NCBI GenBank assembly: GCA_026874595.1
Contig: CM049312.1
Span: 50,965,429-51,029,428 of the forward strand
Source of the DNA: Sipunculus nudus
Lineage: Eukaryota; Annelida; Sipuncula; Golfingiida; Sipunculidae
DNA: 64,000 bases
Direction of reading: 5' to 3'
Below are positions 26,001-40,700 of this stretch, piece by piece. Each line of letters begins with the position of its first letter. Position 1 is the stretch's first letter. Below the pieces are notes generated by a model, which saw nothing but the letters and a program-made list of their open reading frames with translations, had not been told where the DNA came from and ran no database searches. A program made the translations under genes and the position numbers.

Positions 26001-27340
26001 TAAACTGAGAAGGCAAGAGTAGGAGGGTTAATCAGTCACTCCCATGATGTAAGTGTCTTAACTGAGAAGGCAAGAGTAGGAGGATTAATCAGTCACTCCC
26101 ATGATGTCAGTGTCTTAACTGAGAAGGCAAGAGTAGGAGGGTTAATCAGTCACTCCCATGATGTGAGTGTCTTAACTGAGAAGACAAGAGTAGGAGGGTT
26201 AATCAGTCACTCCCATGATGTGAGTGTCTAAACTGAGAAGGCAAGAGTAGGAGGGTTAATCAGTCACTCCCATGATGTGAGTGTCTTAACTGAGAAGGCA
26301 AGAGTAGGAGGATTAATCAGTCACTCCCATGATGTAAGTGTCTAAACTGAGAAGGCAAGAGTAGGAGGGTTAATCAGTCACTCCCATGATGTGAGTGTCT
26401 AAACTGAGAAGGCAAGAGTAGGAGGATTAACCAGTCACTCCCATGATGTGAGTGTCTAAACTGAGAAGGCAAGAGTAGGAGGGTTAACCAGTCACTCCCA
26501 TGATGTGAGTGTCTAAACTGAGAAGGCAAGAGTAGGAGGATTAACCAGTCACTCCCATGATGTGAGTGTCTAAACTGAGAAGGCAAGAGTAGGAGGGTTA
26601 ATCAGTCACTCCCATGATGTGAGTGTCTAAACTGAGAAGGCAAGAGTAGGAGGGTTAATCAGTCACTCCCATGATGTGAGTGTCTTAACTGAGAAGACAA
26701 GAGTAGGAGGGTTAATCAGTCACTCCCATGATGTGAGTGTCTCAACTGAGAAGGCAAGAGTGGGAGGGTTAAGCAGTCACTCCCATGATGTGAGTGTCTT
26801 AACTGATAAGGCAAGAGTAGGAGGGTTAATCAGTCACTCCCATGATGTGAGTGTCTTAACTTAGAAGGCAAGAGTAGGAGGGTTAATCAGTCCCTCCCAT
26901 GATGTGAGTGTCTAAACTTAGAAGGCAAGAGTAGGAGGGTTAATCAGTCCCTCCCATAATGTGAGTGTCTTAACTGAGAAGGCAAGAGTAGGAGGGTTAA
27001 CCAGTCTCTCCCGTGATGTGAATATCTAAACTGAGAAGGCAAGAGTAGGAGGGTTAATCAGTCACTCCAAGGATGTATGTCTTAACTGAGAAGGCAAGAG
27101 TAGGAGGGTTAATCAGTCACTCCTGTGATGTGAGTGTCTTAACTAAGAAGGCAAGAGTAGGAGGGTTAATCAGTCACTCCCATGATGTGAGTGTCTTAAC
27201 TGAGAAGGCAAGAGTAGGAGGGTTAACCAGTCACTCCCGTGATGTGAATGTCTTAACTGAGAAGGCAAGAGTAGGAGGGTTAATCAGTCACTTCCATGAT
27301 GTGAGTGTCTCAACTGAGAAAGCAAGAGTAGGAGGGTAAT
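22182..27340 (+). repeat. Tandem 2,501-bp higher-order blocks
   Basis: Landmarks at 22182, 22467, 22809, 23873 and 24175 recur at 24683, 24968, 25310, 26374 and 26676, all offset by exactly 2,501 bp. Diagnostic units such as 'gatgggagtgtc' and 'gatgtcagtgtc' are copied with the block. They differ by few substitutions, for example 'ggatggttaatc' near 23752 against 'ggagggttaatc'. Confidence 0.85.
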
Positions 27341-27354
27341 CAGTCACTCCAAGG

Positions 27355-30300
27355 ATGTATGTCTTAACTGATAAGGCAAGAGTAGGAGGGTTAACCAGTC
27401 ACTCCCATGATGTGAGTGTCTTAACTGAGAAGGCAAGAGTAGGAGGGTTAACCAGTCACTCCAAGGATGTGAGTGTCTCAACTGATAAGGCAAGAGTAGG
27501 AGGATTAATCAGTCACTCCCATGATGTGAGTGTCTTAACTGAGAAGGCAAGAGTAGGAGGATTAATCAGTCACTCCCATGATGTAAGTGTCTAAACTGAG
27601 AAGGCAAGAGTAGGAGGGTTAATCAGTCACTCCCATGATGTGAGTGTCTTAACTGAGAAGGCAAGAGTAGGAGGATTAATCAGTCACTCCCATGATGTAA
27701 GTGTCTTAACTGAGAAGGCAAGAGTAGGAGGGTTAATCAGTCACTCCCATGATGTGAGTGTCTTAACTGAGAAGGCAAGAGTAGGAGGATTAATCAGTCA
27801 CTCCCATGATGTAAGTGTCTAAACTGAGAAGGCAAGAGTAGGAGGGTTAATCAGTCACTCCCATGATGTGTCTTAACTGAGAAGACAAGAGTAGGAGGGT
27901 TAATCAGTCACTCCCATGATGTGAGTGTCTTAACTGAGTAGGCAGGAGTAGGAGGGTTAATCAGTCACTCCCATGATGTGAGTGTCTTAACTGAGAAGAC
28001 AAGAGTAGGAGGGTTAATCAGTCACTCCCATGATGTGAGTGTCTTAACTGAGAAGGCAAGAGTAGGAGGATTAATCAGTCACTCCCGTGATGTGAGTGTC
28101 TTAACTGAGAAGGCAAGAGTAGGAGGGTTAATCAGTCACTCCCATGATGTGAGTGTCTTAACTGAGTAGGCAGGAGTAGGAGGGTTAATCAGTCACTCCC
28201 ATGATGTGAGTGTCTAAACTGAGAAGGCAAGAGTAGGAGGGTTAATCAGTCACTCCCGTGATGTGAGTGTCTTAACTGAGAAGGCAAGAGTAGGAGGGTT
28301 AACCAGTCACTCCCGTGATGTGAGTGTCTTAACTGAGAAGGCAAGAGTAGGAGGGTTAATCAGTCACTCCCATGATGTGAGTGTCTCAACTGATAAGGCA
28401 AGAGTAGGAGGATTAATCAGTCACTCCCATGATGTGAGTGTCTTAACTGAGAAGGCAAGAGTAGGAGGATTAATCAGTCACTCCCATGATGTAAGTGTCT
28501 AAACTGAGAAGGCAAGAGTAGGAGGGTTAATCAGTCACTCCCATGATGTGAGTGTCTTAACTGAGAAGACAAGAGTAGGAGGGTTAATCAGTCACTCCCA
28601 TGATGTGAGTGTCTTAACTGAGAAGGCAAGAGTAGGAGGGTTAACCAGTCTCTCCCGTGATGTGAATATCTAAACTGAGAAGGCAAGAGTGGGAGGGTTA
28701 ATCAGTCACTCCAAGGATGTATGTCTTAACTGAGAAGGCAAGAGTAGGAGGGTTAATCAGTCACTCCCGTGATGTGAGTGTCTTAACTGAGAAGGCAAGA
28801 GTAGGAGGGTTAATCAGTCACTCCCATGATGTGAGTGTCTTAACTGAGAAGGCAAGAGTAGGAGGGTTAACCAGTCACTCCCGTGATGTGAATGTCTTAA
28901 CTGAGAAGGCAAGAGTAGGAGGGTTAATCAGTCACTTCCATGATGTGAGTGTCTCAACTGAGAAAGCAAGAGTAGGAGGGTAATCAGTCACTCCAAGGAT
29001 GTATGTCTTAACTGATAAGGCAAGAGTAGGAGGGTTAACCAGTCACTCCCATGATGTGAGTGTCTTAACTGAGAAGGCAAGAGTAGGAGGGTTAACCAGT
29101 CACTCCAAGGATGTGAGTGTCTCAACTGATAAGGCAAGAGTAGGAGGATTAATCAGTCACTCCCATGATGTGAGTGTCTTAACTGAGAAGGCAAGAGTAG
29201 GAGGATTAATCAGTCACTCCCATGATGTAAGTGTCTAAACTGAGAAGGCAAGAGTAGGAGGGTTAATCAGTCACTCCCATGATGTGAGTGTCTTAACTGA
29301 GAAGGCAAGAGTAGGAGGATTAATCAGTCACTCCCATGATGTAAGTGTCTTAACTGAGAAGGCAAGAGTAGGAGGGTTAATCAGTCACTCCCATGATGTG
29401 AGTGTCTTAACTGAGAAGGCAAGAGTAGGAGGATTAATCAGTCACTCCCATGATGTAAGTGTCTAAACTGAGAAGGCAAGAGTAGGAGGGTTAATCAGTC
29501 ACTCCCATGATGTGAGTGTCTTAACTGAGAAGACAAGAGTAGGAGGGTTAATCAGTCACTCCCATGATGTGAGTGTCTTAACTGAGTAGGCAAGAGTAGG
29601 AGGATTAATCAGTCACTCCCATGATGTGAGTGTCTAAACTGAGAAGGCAAGAGTAGGAGGATTAATCAGTCACTCCCATGATGGGAGTGTCTAAACTGAG
29701 AAGGCAAGAGTAGGAGGGTTAATCAGTCACTCCCATGATGTGTGTCTAAACTGAGAAGGCAAGAGTAGGAGCGTTAATCAGTCACTCCCATGATGTGAGT
29801 GTCTAAACTGAGAAGGCAAGAGTAGGAGGGTTAATCAGTCACTCCCATGATGTAAGTGTCTTAACTGAGAAGGCAAGAGTAGGAGGATTAATCAGTCACT
29901 CCCATGATGTCAGTGTCTTAACTGAGAAGGCAAGAGTAGGAGGGTTAATCAGTCACTCCCATGATGTGAGTGTCTTAACTGAGAAGACAAGAGTAGGAGG
30001 GTTAATCAGTCACTCCCATGATGTGAGTGTCTAAACTGAGAAGGCAAGAGTAGGAGGGTTAATCAGTCACTCCCATGATGTGAGTGTCTTAACTGAGAAG
30101 GCAAGAGTAGGAGGATTAATCAGTCACTCCCATGATGTAAGTGTCTAAACTGAGAAGGCAAGAGTAGGAGGGTTAATCAGTCACTCCCATGATGTGAGTT
30201 TCTAAACTGAGAAGGCAAGAGTAGGAGGATTAACCAGTCACTCCCATGATGTGAGTGTCTAAACTGAGAAGGCAAGAGTAGGAGGGTTAACCAGTCACTC

Positions 30301-33300
30301 CCATGATGTGAGTGTCTAAACTGAGAAGGCAAGAGTAGGAGGATTAACCAGTCACTCCCATGATGTGAGTGTCTAAACTGAGAAGGCAAGAGTAGGAGGG
30401 TTAATCAGTCACTCCCATGATGTGAGTGTCTAAACTGAGAAGGCAAGAGTAGGAGGGTTAATCAGTCACTCCCATGATGTGAGTGTCTTAACTGAGAAGA
30501 CAAGAGTAGGAGGGTTAATCAGTCACTCCCATGATGTGAGTGTCTCAACTGAGAAGGCAAGAGTGGGAGGGTTAAGCAGTCACTCCCATGATGTGAGTGT
30601 CTTAACTGATAAGGCAAGAGTAGGAGGGTTAATCAGTCACTCCCATGATGTGAGTGTCTTAACTTAGAAGGCAAGAGTAGGAGGGTTAATCAGTCCCTCC
30701 CATGATGTGAGTGTCTAAACTTAGAAGGCAAGAGTAGGAGGGTTAATCAGTCCCTCCCATAATGTGAGTGTCTTAACTGAGAAGGCAAGAGTAGGAGGGT
30801 TAACCAGTCTCTCCCGTGATGTGAATATCTAAACTGAGAAGGCAAGAGTAGGAGGGTTAATCAGTCACTCCAAGGATGTATGTCTTAACTGAGAAGGCAA
30901 GAGTAGGAGGGTTAATCAGTCACTTCCATGATGTGAGTGTCTCAACTGAGAAAGCAAGAGTAGGAGGGTAATCAGTCACTCCAAGGATGTATGTCTTAAC
31001 TGATAAGGCAAGAGTAGGAGGGTTAACCAGTCACTCCCATGATGTGAGTGTCTTAACTGAGAAGGCAAGAGTAGGAGGGTTAACCAGTCACTCCAAGGAT
31101 GTGAGTGTCTCAACTGATAAGGCAAGAGTAGGAGGATTAATCAGTCACTCCCATGATGTGAGTGTCTTAACTGAGAAGGCAAGAGTAGGAGGATTAATCA
31201 GTCACTCCCATGATGTAAGTGTCTAAACTGAGAAGGCAAGAGTAGGAGGGTTAATCAGTCACTCCCATGATGTGAGTGTCTAAACTGAGAAGGCAAGAGT
31301 AGGAGGGTTAATCAGTCACTCCCATGATGTGAGTGTCTTAACTGAGAAGGCAAGAGTAGGAGGGTTAACCAGTCACTCCCGTGATGTGAGTGTCTTAACT
31401 GAGAAGGCAAGAGTAGGAGGGTTAATCAGTCACTCCCATGATGTGAGTGTCTTAACTGAGAAGGCAAGAGTAGGAGGGTTAATCAGTCACTCCCATGATG
31501 TGAATGTCTCAACTGAGAAGGCAAGAGTGGGAGGGTTAAGCAGTCACTCCCATGATGTGAGTGTCTTAACTGATAAGGCAAGAGTAGGAGGGTTAATCAG
31601 TCACTCCCATGATGTGAGTGTCTTAACTTAGAAGGCAAGAGTAGGAGGGTTAATCAGTCACTCCCATGATGTGAGTGTCTAAACTTAGAAGGCAAGAGTA
31701 GGAGCGTTAATCAGTCACTCCCATAATGTGAGTGTCTTAACTGAGAAGGCAAGAGTAGGAGGGTTAACCAGTCTCTCCCGTGATGTGAATATCTAAACTG
31801 AGAAGGCAAGAGTGGGAGGGTTAATCAGTCACTCCAAGGATGTATGTCTTAACTGAGAAGGCAAGAGTAGGAGGGTTAATCAGTCACTCCCGTGATGTGA
31901 GTGTCTTAACTGAGAAGGCAAGAGTAGGAGGGTTAATCAGTCACTCCCATGATGTGAGTGTCTTAACTGAGAAGGCAAGAGTAGGAGGGTTAACCAGTCA
32001 CTCCCGTGATGTGAATGTCTTAACTGAGAAGGCAAGAGTAGGAGGGTTAATCAGTCACTTCCATGATGTGAGTGTCTCAACTGAGAAAGCAAGAGTAGGA
32101 GGGTAATCAGTCACTCCAAGGATGTATGTCTTAACTGATAAGGCAAGAGTAGGAGGGTTAACCAGTCACTCCCATGATGTGAGTGTCTTAACTGAGAAGG
32201 CAAGAGTAGGAGGGTTAACCAGTCACTCCAAGGATGTGAGTGTCTCAACTGATAAGGCAAGAGTAGGAGGATTAATCAGTCACTCCCATGATGTGAGTGT
32301 CTTAACTGAGAAGGCAAGAGTAGGAGGATTAATCAGTCACTCCCATGATGTAAGTGTCTAAACTGAGAAGGCAAGAGTAGGAGGGTTAATCAGTCACTCC
32401 CATGATGTGAGTGTCTTAACTGAGAAGGCAAGAGTAGGAGGATTAATCAGTCACTCCCATGATGTAAGTGTCTTAACTGAGAAGGCAAGAGTAGGAGGGT
32501 TAATCAGTCACTCCCATGATGTGAGTGTCTTAACTGAGAAGGCAAGAGTAGGAGGATTAATCAGTCACTCCCATGATGTAAGTGTCTAAACTGAGAAGGC
32601 AAGAGTAGGAGGGTTAATCAGTCACTCCCATGATGTGAGTGTCTTAACTGAGAAGACAAGAGTAGGAGGGTTAATCAGTCACTCCCATGATGTGAGTGTC
32701 TTAACTGAGTAGGCAGGAGTAGGAGGGTTAATCAGTCACTCCCATGATGTGAGTGTCTTAACTGAGAAGACAAGAGTAGGAGGGTTAATCAGTCACTCCC
32801 ATGATGTGAGTGTCTTAACTGAGAAGGCAAGAGTAGGAGGATTAATCAGTCACTCCCGTGATGTGAGTGTCTTAACTGAGAAGGCAAGAGTAGGAGGGTT
32901 AATCAGTCACTCCCATGATGTGAGTGTCTTAACTGAGTAGGCAGGAGTAGGAGGGTTAATCAGTCACTCCCATGATGTGAGTGTCTAAACTGAGAAGGCA
33001 AGAGTAGGAGGGTTAATCAGTCACTCCCATGATGTGAGTGTCTTAACTGAGAAGGCAAGAGTAGGAGGGTTAATCAGTCACTCCCATGATGTGAGTGTCT
33101 TAACTGAGTAGGCAAGAGTAGGAGGGTTAATCAGTCACTCCCATGATGTGAGTGTCTTAACTGAGTAGGCAAGAGTAGGAGGGTTAATCAGTCACTCCCA
33201 TGATGTGAGTGTCTTAACTGAGTAGGCAAGAGTAGGAGGATTAATCAGTCACTCCCATGATGTGAGTGTCTAAACTGAGAAGGCAAGAGTAGGAGGATTA

Positions 33301-34794
33301 ATCAGTCACTCCCATGATGGGAGTGTCTAAACTGAGAAGGCAAGAGTAGGAGGGTTAATCAGTCACTCCCATGATGTGAGTGTCTTAACTGAGTAGGCAA
33401 GAGTAGGAGGATTAATCAGTCACTCCCATGATGTGAGTGTCTAAACTGAGAAGGCAAGAGTAGGAGGATTAATCAGTCACTCCCATGATGGGAGTGTCTA
33501 AACTGAGAAGGCAAGAGTAGGAGGGTTAATCAGTCACTCCCATGATGTGTGTCTAAACTGAGAAGGCAAGAGTAGGAGCGTTAATCAGTCACTCCCATGA
33601 TGTGAGTGTCTAAACTGAGAAGGCAAGAGTAGGAGGGTTAATCAGTCACTCCCATGATGTAAGTGTCTTAACTGAGAAGGCAAGAGTAGGAGGATTAATC
33701 AGTCACTCCCATGATGTCAGTGTCTTAACTGAGAAGGCAAGAGTAGGAGGGTTAATCAGTCACTCCCATGATGTGAGTGTCTTAACTGAGAAGACAAGAG
33801 TAGGAGGGTTAATCAGTCACTCCCATGATGTGAGTGTCTAAACTGAGAAGGCAAGAGTAGGAGGGTTAATCAGTCACTCCCATGATGTGAGTGTCTTAAC
33901 TGAGAAGGCAAGAGTAGGAGGATTAATCAGTCACTCCCATGATGTAAGTGTCTAAACTGAGAAGGCAAGAGTAGGAGGGTTAATCAGTCACTCCCATGAT
34001 GTGAGTGTCTAAACTGAGAAGGCAAGAGTAGGAGGATTAACCAGTCACTCCCATGATGTGAGTGTCTAAACTGAGAAGGCAAGAGTAGGAGGGTTAACCA
34101 GTCACTCCCATGATGTGAGTGTCTAAACTGAGAAGGCAAGAGTAGGAGGATTAACCAGTCACTCCCATGATGTGAGTGTCTAAACTGAGAAGGCAAGAGT
34201 AGGAGGGTTAATCAGTCACTCCCATGATGTGAGTGTCTAAACTGAGAAGGCAAGAGTAGGAGGGTTAATCAGTCACTCCCATGATGTGAGTGTCTTAACT
34301 GAGAAGACAAGAGTAGGAGGGTTAATCAGTCACTCCCATGATGTGAGTGTCTCAACTGAGAAGGCAAGAGTGGGAGGGTTAAGCAGTCACTCCCATGATG
34401 TGAGTGTCTTAACTGATAAGGCAAGAGTAGGAGGGTTAATCAGTCACTCCCATGATGTGAGTGTCTTAACTTAGAAGGCAAGAGTAGGAGGGTTAATCAG
34501 TCCCTCCCATGATGTGAGTGTCTAAACTTAGAAGGCAAGAGTAGGAGGGTTAATCAGTCCCTCCCATAATGTGAGTGTCTTAACTGAGAAGGCAAGAGTA
34601 GGAGGGTTAACCAGTCTCTCCCGTGATGTGAATATCTAAACTGAGAAGGCAAGAGTAGGAGGGTTAATCAGTCACTCCAAGGATGTATGTCTTAACTGAG
34701 AAGGCAAGAGTAGGAGGGTTAATCAGTCACTTCCATGATGTGAGTGTCTCAACTGAGAAAGCAAGAGTAGGAGGGTAATCAGTCACTCCAAGGA
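27355..34794 (+). repeat. Further higher-order copies (1,644, about 3,805 and 9,940-bp offsets)
   Basis: Blocks at 27073-27822 recur at 28717-29466 (offset 1,644). Landmarks 30177, 30479 and 30987 recur at 33984, 34286 and 34794 (offset 3,807). Those at 21900-22809 recur at 31840-32749 (offset 9,940). A local 171-bp (3-unit) duplication near 33230-33530 repeats the 'gatgggag' variant. The pattern implies repeated block-scale unequal exchange. Confidence 0.8.
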
Positions 34795-37700
34795 TGTATG
34801 TCTTAACTGATAAGGCAAGAGTAGGAGGGTTAACCAGTCACTCCCATGATGTGAGTGTCTCAACTGAGAAGGCAAGAGTAGGAGGGTTAATCAGTCACTC
34901 CCATGATGTGAGTGTCTCAACTGAGAAGGCAAGAGTGGGAGGGTTAAGCAGTCACTCCCATGATGTGAGTGTCTCAACTGAGAAGGCAAGAGTGGGAGGG
35001 TTAACCAGTCACTCCCATGATGTGAGTGTCTCAACTGAGTAGGCAAGAGTAGGAGGGTTAACCAGTCACTCCCATGATGTGAGTGTCTCAACTGAGAAGG
35101 CAAGAGTAGGAAGGTTAACCAGTCACTCCCATGATGTGAGTGTCTCAACTGAGAAGGCAAGAGTAGGAGGGTTAACCAGTCACTCCCATGATGTGAGTGT
35201 CTCAACTGAGAAGGCAAGAGTGGGAGGGTTAACCAGTCACTCCCATGATGTGAGTGTCTCAACTGAGAAGGCAAGAGTAGGAGGATTAACCAGTCACTCC
35301 CATGATGTGAGTGTCTTAACTGAGAAGGCACGAGTAGGAGGGTTAATCAGTCACTCCCGTGATGTGAGTGTCTCAACTGAGAAGGCAAGAGTGGGAGGGT
35401 TAATCAGTCACTCCCATGATGTGAGTCTCTTAACTGAGAAGGCAAGAGTGGGAGGGTTAATCAGTCACTCCCATGATGTGAGTGTCTCAACTGAGAAGGC
35501 AAGAGTGGGAGGGTTAAGCAGTCACTCCCATGATGTGAGTGTCTCAACTGAGTAGGCAAGAGTAGGAGGGTTAACCAGTCACTCCCATGATGTGAGTGTC
35601 TAAACTGAGAAGGCAAGAGTAGGAGGGTCAACCAGTCACTCCCGTGATGTGAGTGTCTTAACTGAGAAGGCAAGAGTAGGAGGGTTAATCAGTCACTCCA
35701 AGGATGTATGTCTTAACTGAGAAGGCAAGAGTAGGAGGGTTAATCAGTCCCTCCCATGATGTGAGTGTCTAAACTTAGAAGGCAAGAGTAGGAGGGTTAA
35801 TCAGTCCCTCCCATGATGTGAGTGTCTTAACTGAGAAGGCAAGAGTAGGAGGGTTAACCAGTCTCTCCCGTGATGTGAATATCTAAACTGAGAAGGCAAG
35901 AGTAGGAGGGTTAATCAGTCACTCCAAGGATGTATGTCTTAACTGAGAAGGCAAGAGTAGGAGGGTTAATCAGTCACTCCCGTGATGTGAGTGTCTTAAC
36001 TGAGAAGGCAAGAGTAGCAGGGTTAACCAGTCACTCCCATGATGTGAGTGTCTTAACTGAGAAGGCACGAGTAGGAGGGTTAATCAGTCACTCCCGTGAT
36101 GTGAGTGTCTCAACTGAGAAGGCAAGAGTAGGAGGGTTAATCAGTCACTCCCGTGATGTGAGTGTCTCAACTGAGAAGGCAAGAGTGGGAGGGTTAAGCA
36201 GTCACTCCCATGATGTGAGTCTCTTAACTGAGAAGGCAAGAGTGGGAGGGTTAATCAGTCACTCCCATGATGTGAGTGTCTCAACTGAGAAGGCAAGAGT
36301 GGGAGGGTTAAGCAGTCACTCCCATGATGTGAGTGTCTTAACTGAGAAGGCAAGAGTAGGAGGGTTAATCAGTCCCTCCCATGATGTGTGTCTTAACTTA
36401 GAAGGCAAGAGTAGGAGGGTTAATCAGTCACTCCCGTGATGTGAGTGTCTTAACTGAGAAGGCAAGAGTAGGAGGGTTAACCAGTCACTCCCATGATGTG
36501 AGTGTCTTAACTTAGAAGGCAAGAGTAGGAGGGTTAATCAGTCCCTCCCATGATGTGAGTGTCTAAACTTAGAAGGCAAGAGTAGGAGGGTTAATCAGTC
36601 CCTCCCATGATGTGAGTGTCTTAACTGAGAAGGCAAGAGTAGGAGGGTTAACCAGTCTCTACCGTGATGTGAATATCTAAACTGAGAAGGCAAGAGTAGG
36701 AGGGTTAATCAGTCACTCCAAGGATGTATGTCTTAACTGAGAAGGCAAGAGTAGGAGGGTTAATCAGTCACTCCCGTGATGTGAGTGTCTGAACTGAGAA
36801 GGCAAGAGTAGGAGGGTTAACCAGTCACTCCCATGATGTGAGTGTCTTAACTGAGAAGGCAAGAGTAGGAGGGTTAAGCAGTCACTCCCGTGATGTGAAT
36901 GTCTAAACTGAGAAGGCAAGAGTAGGAGGGTTAATCAGTCACTCCCATGATGTGAGTGTCTTAACTGAGAAGGCAAGAGTAGGAGGGTTAATCAGTCACT
37001 CCCATGATGTGAGTGTCTCAACTGAGAAGGCAAGAGTGGGAGGGTTAAGCAGTCACTCCCATGATGTGAGTGTCTTAACTGAGAAGGCAAGAGTAGGAGG
37101 GTTAATCAGTCACTTCCATGATGTGAGTGTCTCAACTGAGAAGGCAAGAGTAGGAGGGTAATCAGTCACTCCAAGGATGTATGTCTTAACTGATAAGGCA
37201 AGAGTAGGAGGGTTAACCAGTCACTCCCATGATGTGAGTCTCTTAACTGAGTAGGCAAGAGTAGGAGGGTTAACCAGTCACTCCCATGATGTGAGTGTCT
37301 CAACTGAGTAGGCAAGAGTAGGAGGGTTAACCAGTCACTCCCATGATGTAAGTGTCTAAACTGAGAAGGCAAGAGTAGGAGGGTTAATCATTCACTCCCA
37401 TGATGTGAGTGTCTCAACTGAGTAGGCAAGAGTAGGAGGGTTAACCAGTCACTCCCATGATATGAGAGTCTAAACTGAGAAGGCAAGAGTAGGAGGGTTA
37501 ACCAGTCACTCCCGTGATGTGAGTGTCTTAACTGAGAAGGCAAGAGTAGGAGGGTTAATCAGTCACTCCAAGGATGTATGTCTTAACTGAGAAGGCAAGA
37601 GAAGGAGGGTTAACCAGTCACTCCCATGATGTGAGTGTCTTAACTGAGAAGGCAAGAGTAGGAGGGTTAATCAGTCACTCCCGTGATGTGAGTCTCTTAA

Positions 37701-40700
37701 CTAAGAAGGCAAGAGTGGGAGGGTTAATCAGTCACTCCCATGATGTGAGTGTCTCAACTGAGAAGGCAAGAGTGGGAGGGTTAAGCAGTCACTCCCATGA
37801 TGTGAGTGTCTTAACTGAGAAGGCAAGAGTAGGAGGGTTAATCAGTCACTCCCATGATGTGAGTGTCTCAACTGAGAAGGCAAGAGTGGAAGGGTTAAGC
37901 AGTCACTCCCATGATGTGAGTGTCTTAACTGAGAAGGCAAGAGTAGGAGGGTTAATCAGTCCCTCCCATGATGTGAGTGTCTTAACTTAGAAGGCAAGAG
38001 TAGGAGGGTTAATCAGTCCCTCCCATGATGTGAGTGTCTAAACTTAGAAGGCAAGAGTAGGAGGGTTAATCAGTCCCTCCCATGATGTGAGTGTCTTAAC
38101 TGAGAAGGCAACAGTAGGAGGGTTAACCAGTCTCTCCCGTGATGTGAATATCTAAACTGAGAAGGCAAGAGTAGGAGGGTTAATCAGTCACTCCAAGGAT
38201 GTATGTCTTAACTGAGAAGGCAAGAGTAGGAGGGTTAACCAGTCACTCCCGTGATGTGAGTGTCTTAACTGAGAAGGCAAGAGTAGGAGGGTTAACCAGT
38301 CACTCCCATGATGTGAGTGTCTTAACTGAGAAGGCAAGAGTAGGAGGGTTAATCAGTCACTCCAAGGATGTATGTCTTAACTGAGAAGGCAAGAGTAGGA
38401 GGGTTAACCAGTCACTCCCGTGATGTGAATGTCTCAACTGAGTAGGCAAGAGTAGGAGGGTTAATCAGTCACTCCCGTGATGTGAGTGTCTAAACTGAGA
38501 AGGCAAGAGTAGGAGGGTTAATCAGTCACTCCCGTGATGTGAGTGTCTTAACTGAGTAGGCAAGAGTAGGAGGGTTAATCAGTCACTCCCATGATGTGAG
38601 TGTCTCAACTGAGAAGGCAAGAGTGGGAGGGTTAAGCAGTCACTCCCATGATGTGAGTGTCTTAACTGAGAAGGCAAGAGTGGGAGGGTTAATCAGTCAC
38701 TCCCATGATGTGAGTGTCTCAACTGAGAAGGCAAGAGTAGGAGGGTTAACCAGTCACTCCCATGATGTGAGTGTCTTAACTGAGAAGGCAAGAGTAGGAG
38801 GGTTAACCAGTCACTCCCATGATGTGAGTGTCTTAACTGAGAAGGCAAGAGTAGGAGGGTTAACCAGTCACTCCCATGATGTGAGTGTCTCAACTGAGAA
38901 GGCAAGAGTAGGAGGGTTAACCAGTCACTCCCATGATGTGAGTGTCTTAACTGAGAAGGCAAGAGTAGGAGGGTTAACCAGTCACTCCCATGATGTGAGT
39001 GTCTCAACTGAGTAGGCAAGAGTAGGAAGGTTAATCAGTCACTCCCATGATGTGAGTGTCTAAACTGAGAAGGCAAGAGTAGGAAGGTTAACCAGTCACT
39101 CCCATGATGTGAGTGTCTCAACTGAGAAGGCAAGAGTAGGAGGGTTAATCAGTCACTCCAAGGATGTATGTCTTAACTGAGAAGGCAAGAGTAGGAGGGT
39201 TAATCAGTCACTCCCGTGATGTGAATGTCTCAACTGAGTAGGCAAGAGTAGGAGGGTTAATCAGTCACTCGCGTGATGTGAGTGTCTTAACTGAGAAGGC
39301 AAGAGTAGGAGGGTTAATCAGTCACTCCAAGGATGTATGTCTTAACTGAGAAGGCAAGAGTAGGAGGGTTAATCAGTCACTCCCGTGATGTGAGTGTCTG
39401 AACTGAGAAGGCAAGAGTAGGAGGGTTAACCAGTCACTCCCATGATGTGAGTGTCTTAACTGAGAAGGCAAGAGTAGGAGGGTTAAGCAGTCACTCCCGT
39501 GATGTGAATGTCTAAACTGAGAAGGCAAGAGTAGGAGGGTTAATCAGTCACTCCCATGATGTGAGTGTCTTAACTGAGAAGGCAAGAGTAGGAGGGTTAA
39601 TCAGTCACTCCCATGATGTGAGTGTCTCAACTGAGAAGGCAAGAGTGGGAGGGTTAAGCAGTCACTCCCATGATGTGAGTGTCTTAACTGAGAAGGCAAG
39701 AGTAGGAGGGTTAATCAGTCACTTCCATGATGTGAGTGTCTCAACTGAGAAGGCAAGAGTAGGAGGGTAATCAGTCACTCCAAGGATGTATGTCTTAACT
39801 GATAAGGCAAGAGTAGGAGGGTTAACCAGTCACTCCCATGATGTGAGTCTCTTAACTGAGTAGGCAAGAGTAGGAGGGTTAACCAGTCACTCCCATGATG
39901 TGAGTGTCTCAACTGAGTAGGCAAGAGTAGGAGGGTTAACCAGTCACTCCCATGATGTAAGTGTCTAAACTGAGAAGGCAAGAGTAGGAGGGTTAATCAT
40001 TCACTCCCATGATGTGAGTGTCTCAACTGAGTAGGCAAGAGTAGGAGGGTTAACCAGTCACTCCCATGATATGAGAGTCTAAACTGAGAAGGCAAGAGTA
40101 GGAGGGTTAACCAGTCACTCCCGTGATGTGAGTGTCTTAACTGAGAAGGCAAGAGTAGGAGGGTTAATCAGTCACTCCAAGGATGTATGTCTTAACTGAG
40201 AAGGCAAGAGAAGGAGGGTTAACCAGTCACTCCCATGATGTGAGTGTCTTAACTGAGAAGGCAAGAGTAGGAGGGTTAATCAGTCACTCCCGTGATGTGA
40301 GTCTCTTAACTAAGAAGGCAAGAGTGGGAGGGTTAATCAGTCACTCCCATGATGTGAGTGTCTCAACTGAGAAGGCAAGAGTGGGAGGGTTAAGCAGTCA
40401 CTCCCATGATGTGAGTGTCTTAACTGAGAAGGCAAGAGTAGGAGGGTTAATCAGTCACTCCCATGATGTGAGTGTCTCAACTGAGAAGGCAAGAGTGGAA
40501 GGGTTAAGCAGTCACTCCCATGATGTGAGTGTCTTAACTGAGAAGGCAAGAGTAGGAGGGTTAATCAGTCCCTCCCATGATGTGAGTGTCTTAACTTAGA
40601 AGGCAAGAGTAGGAGGGTTAATCAGTCCCTCCCATGATGTGAGTGTCTAAACTTAGAAGGCAAGAGTAGGAGGGTTAATCAGTCCCTCCCATGATGTGAG

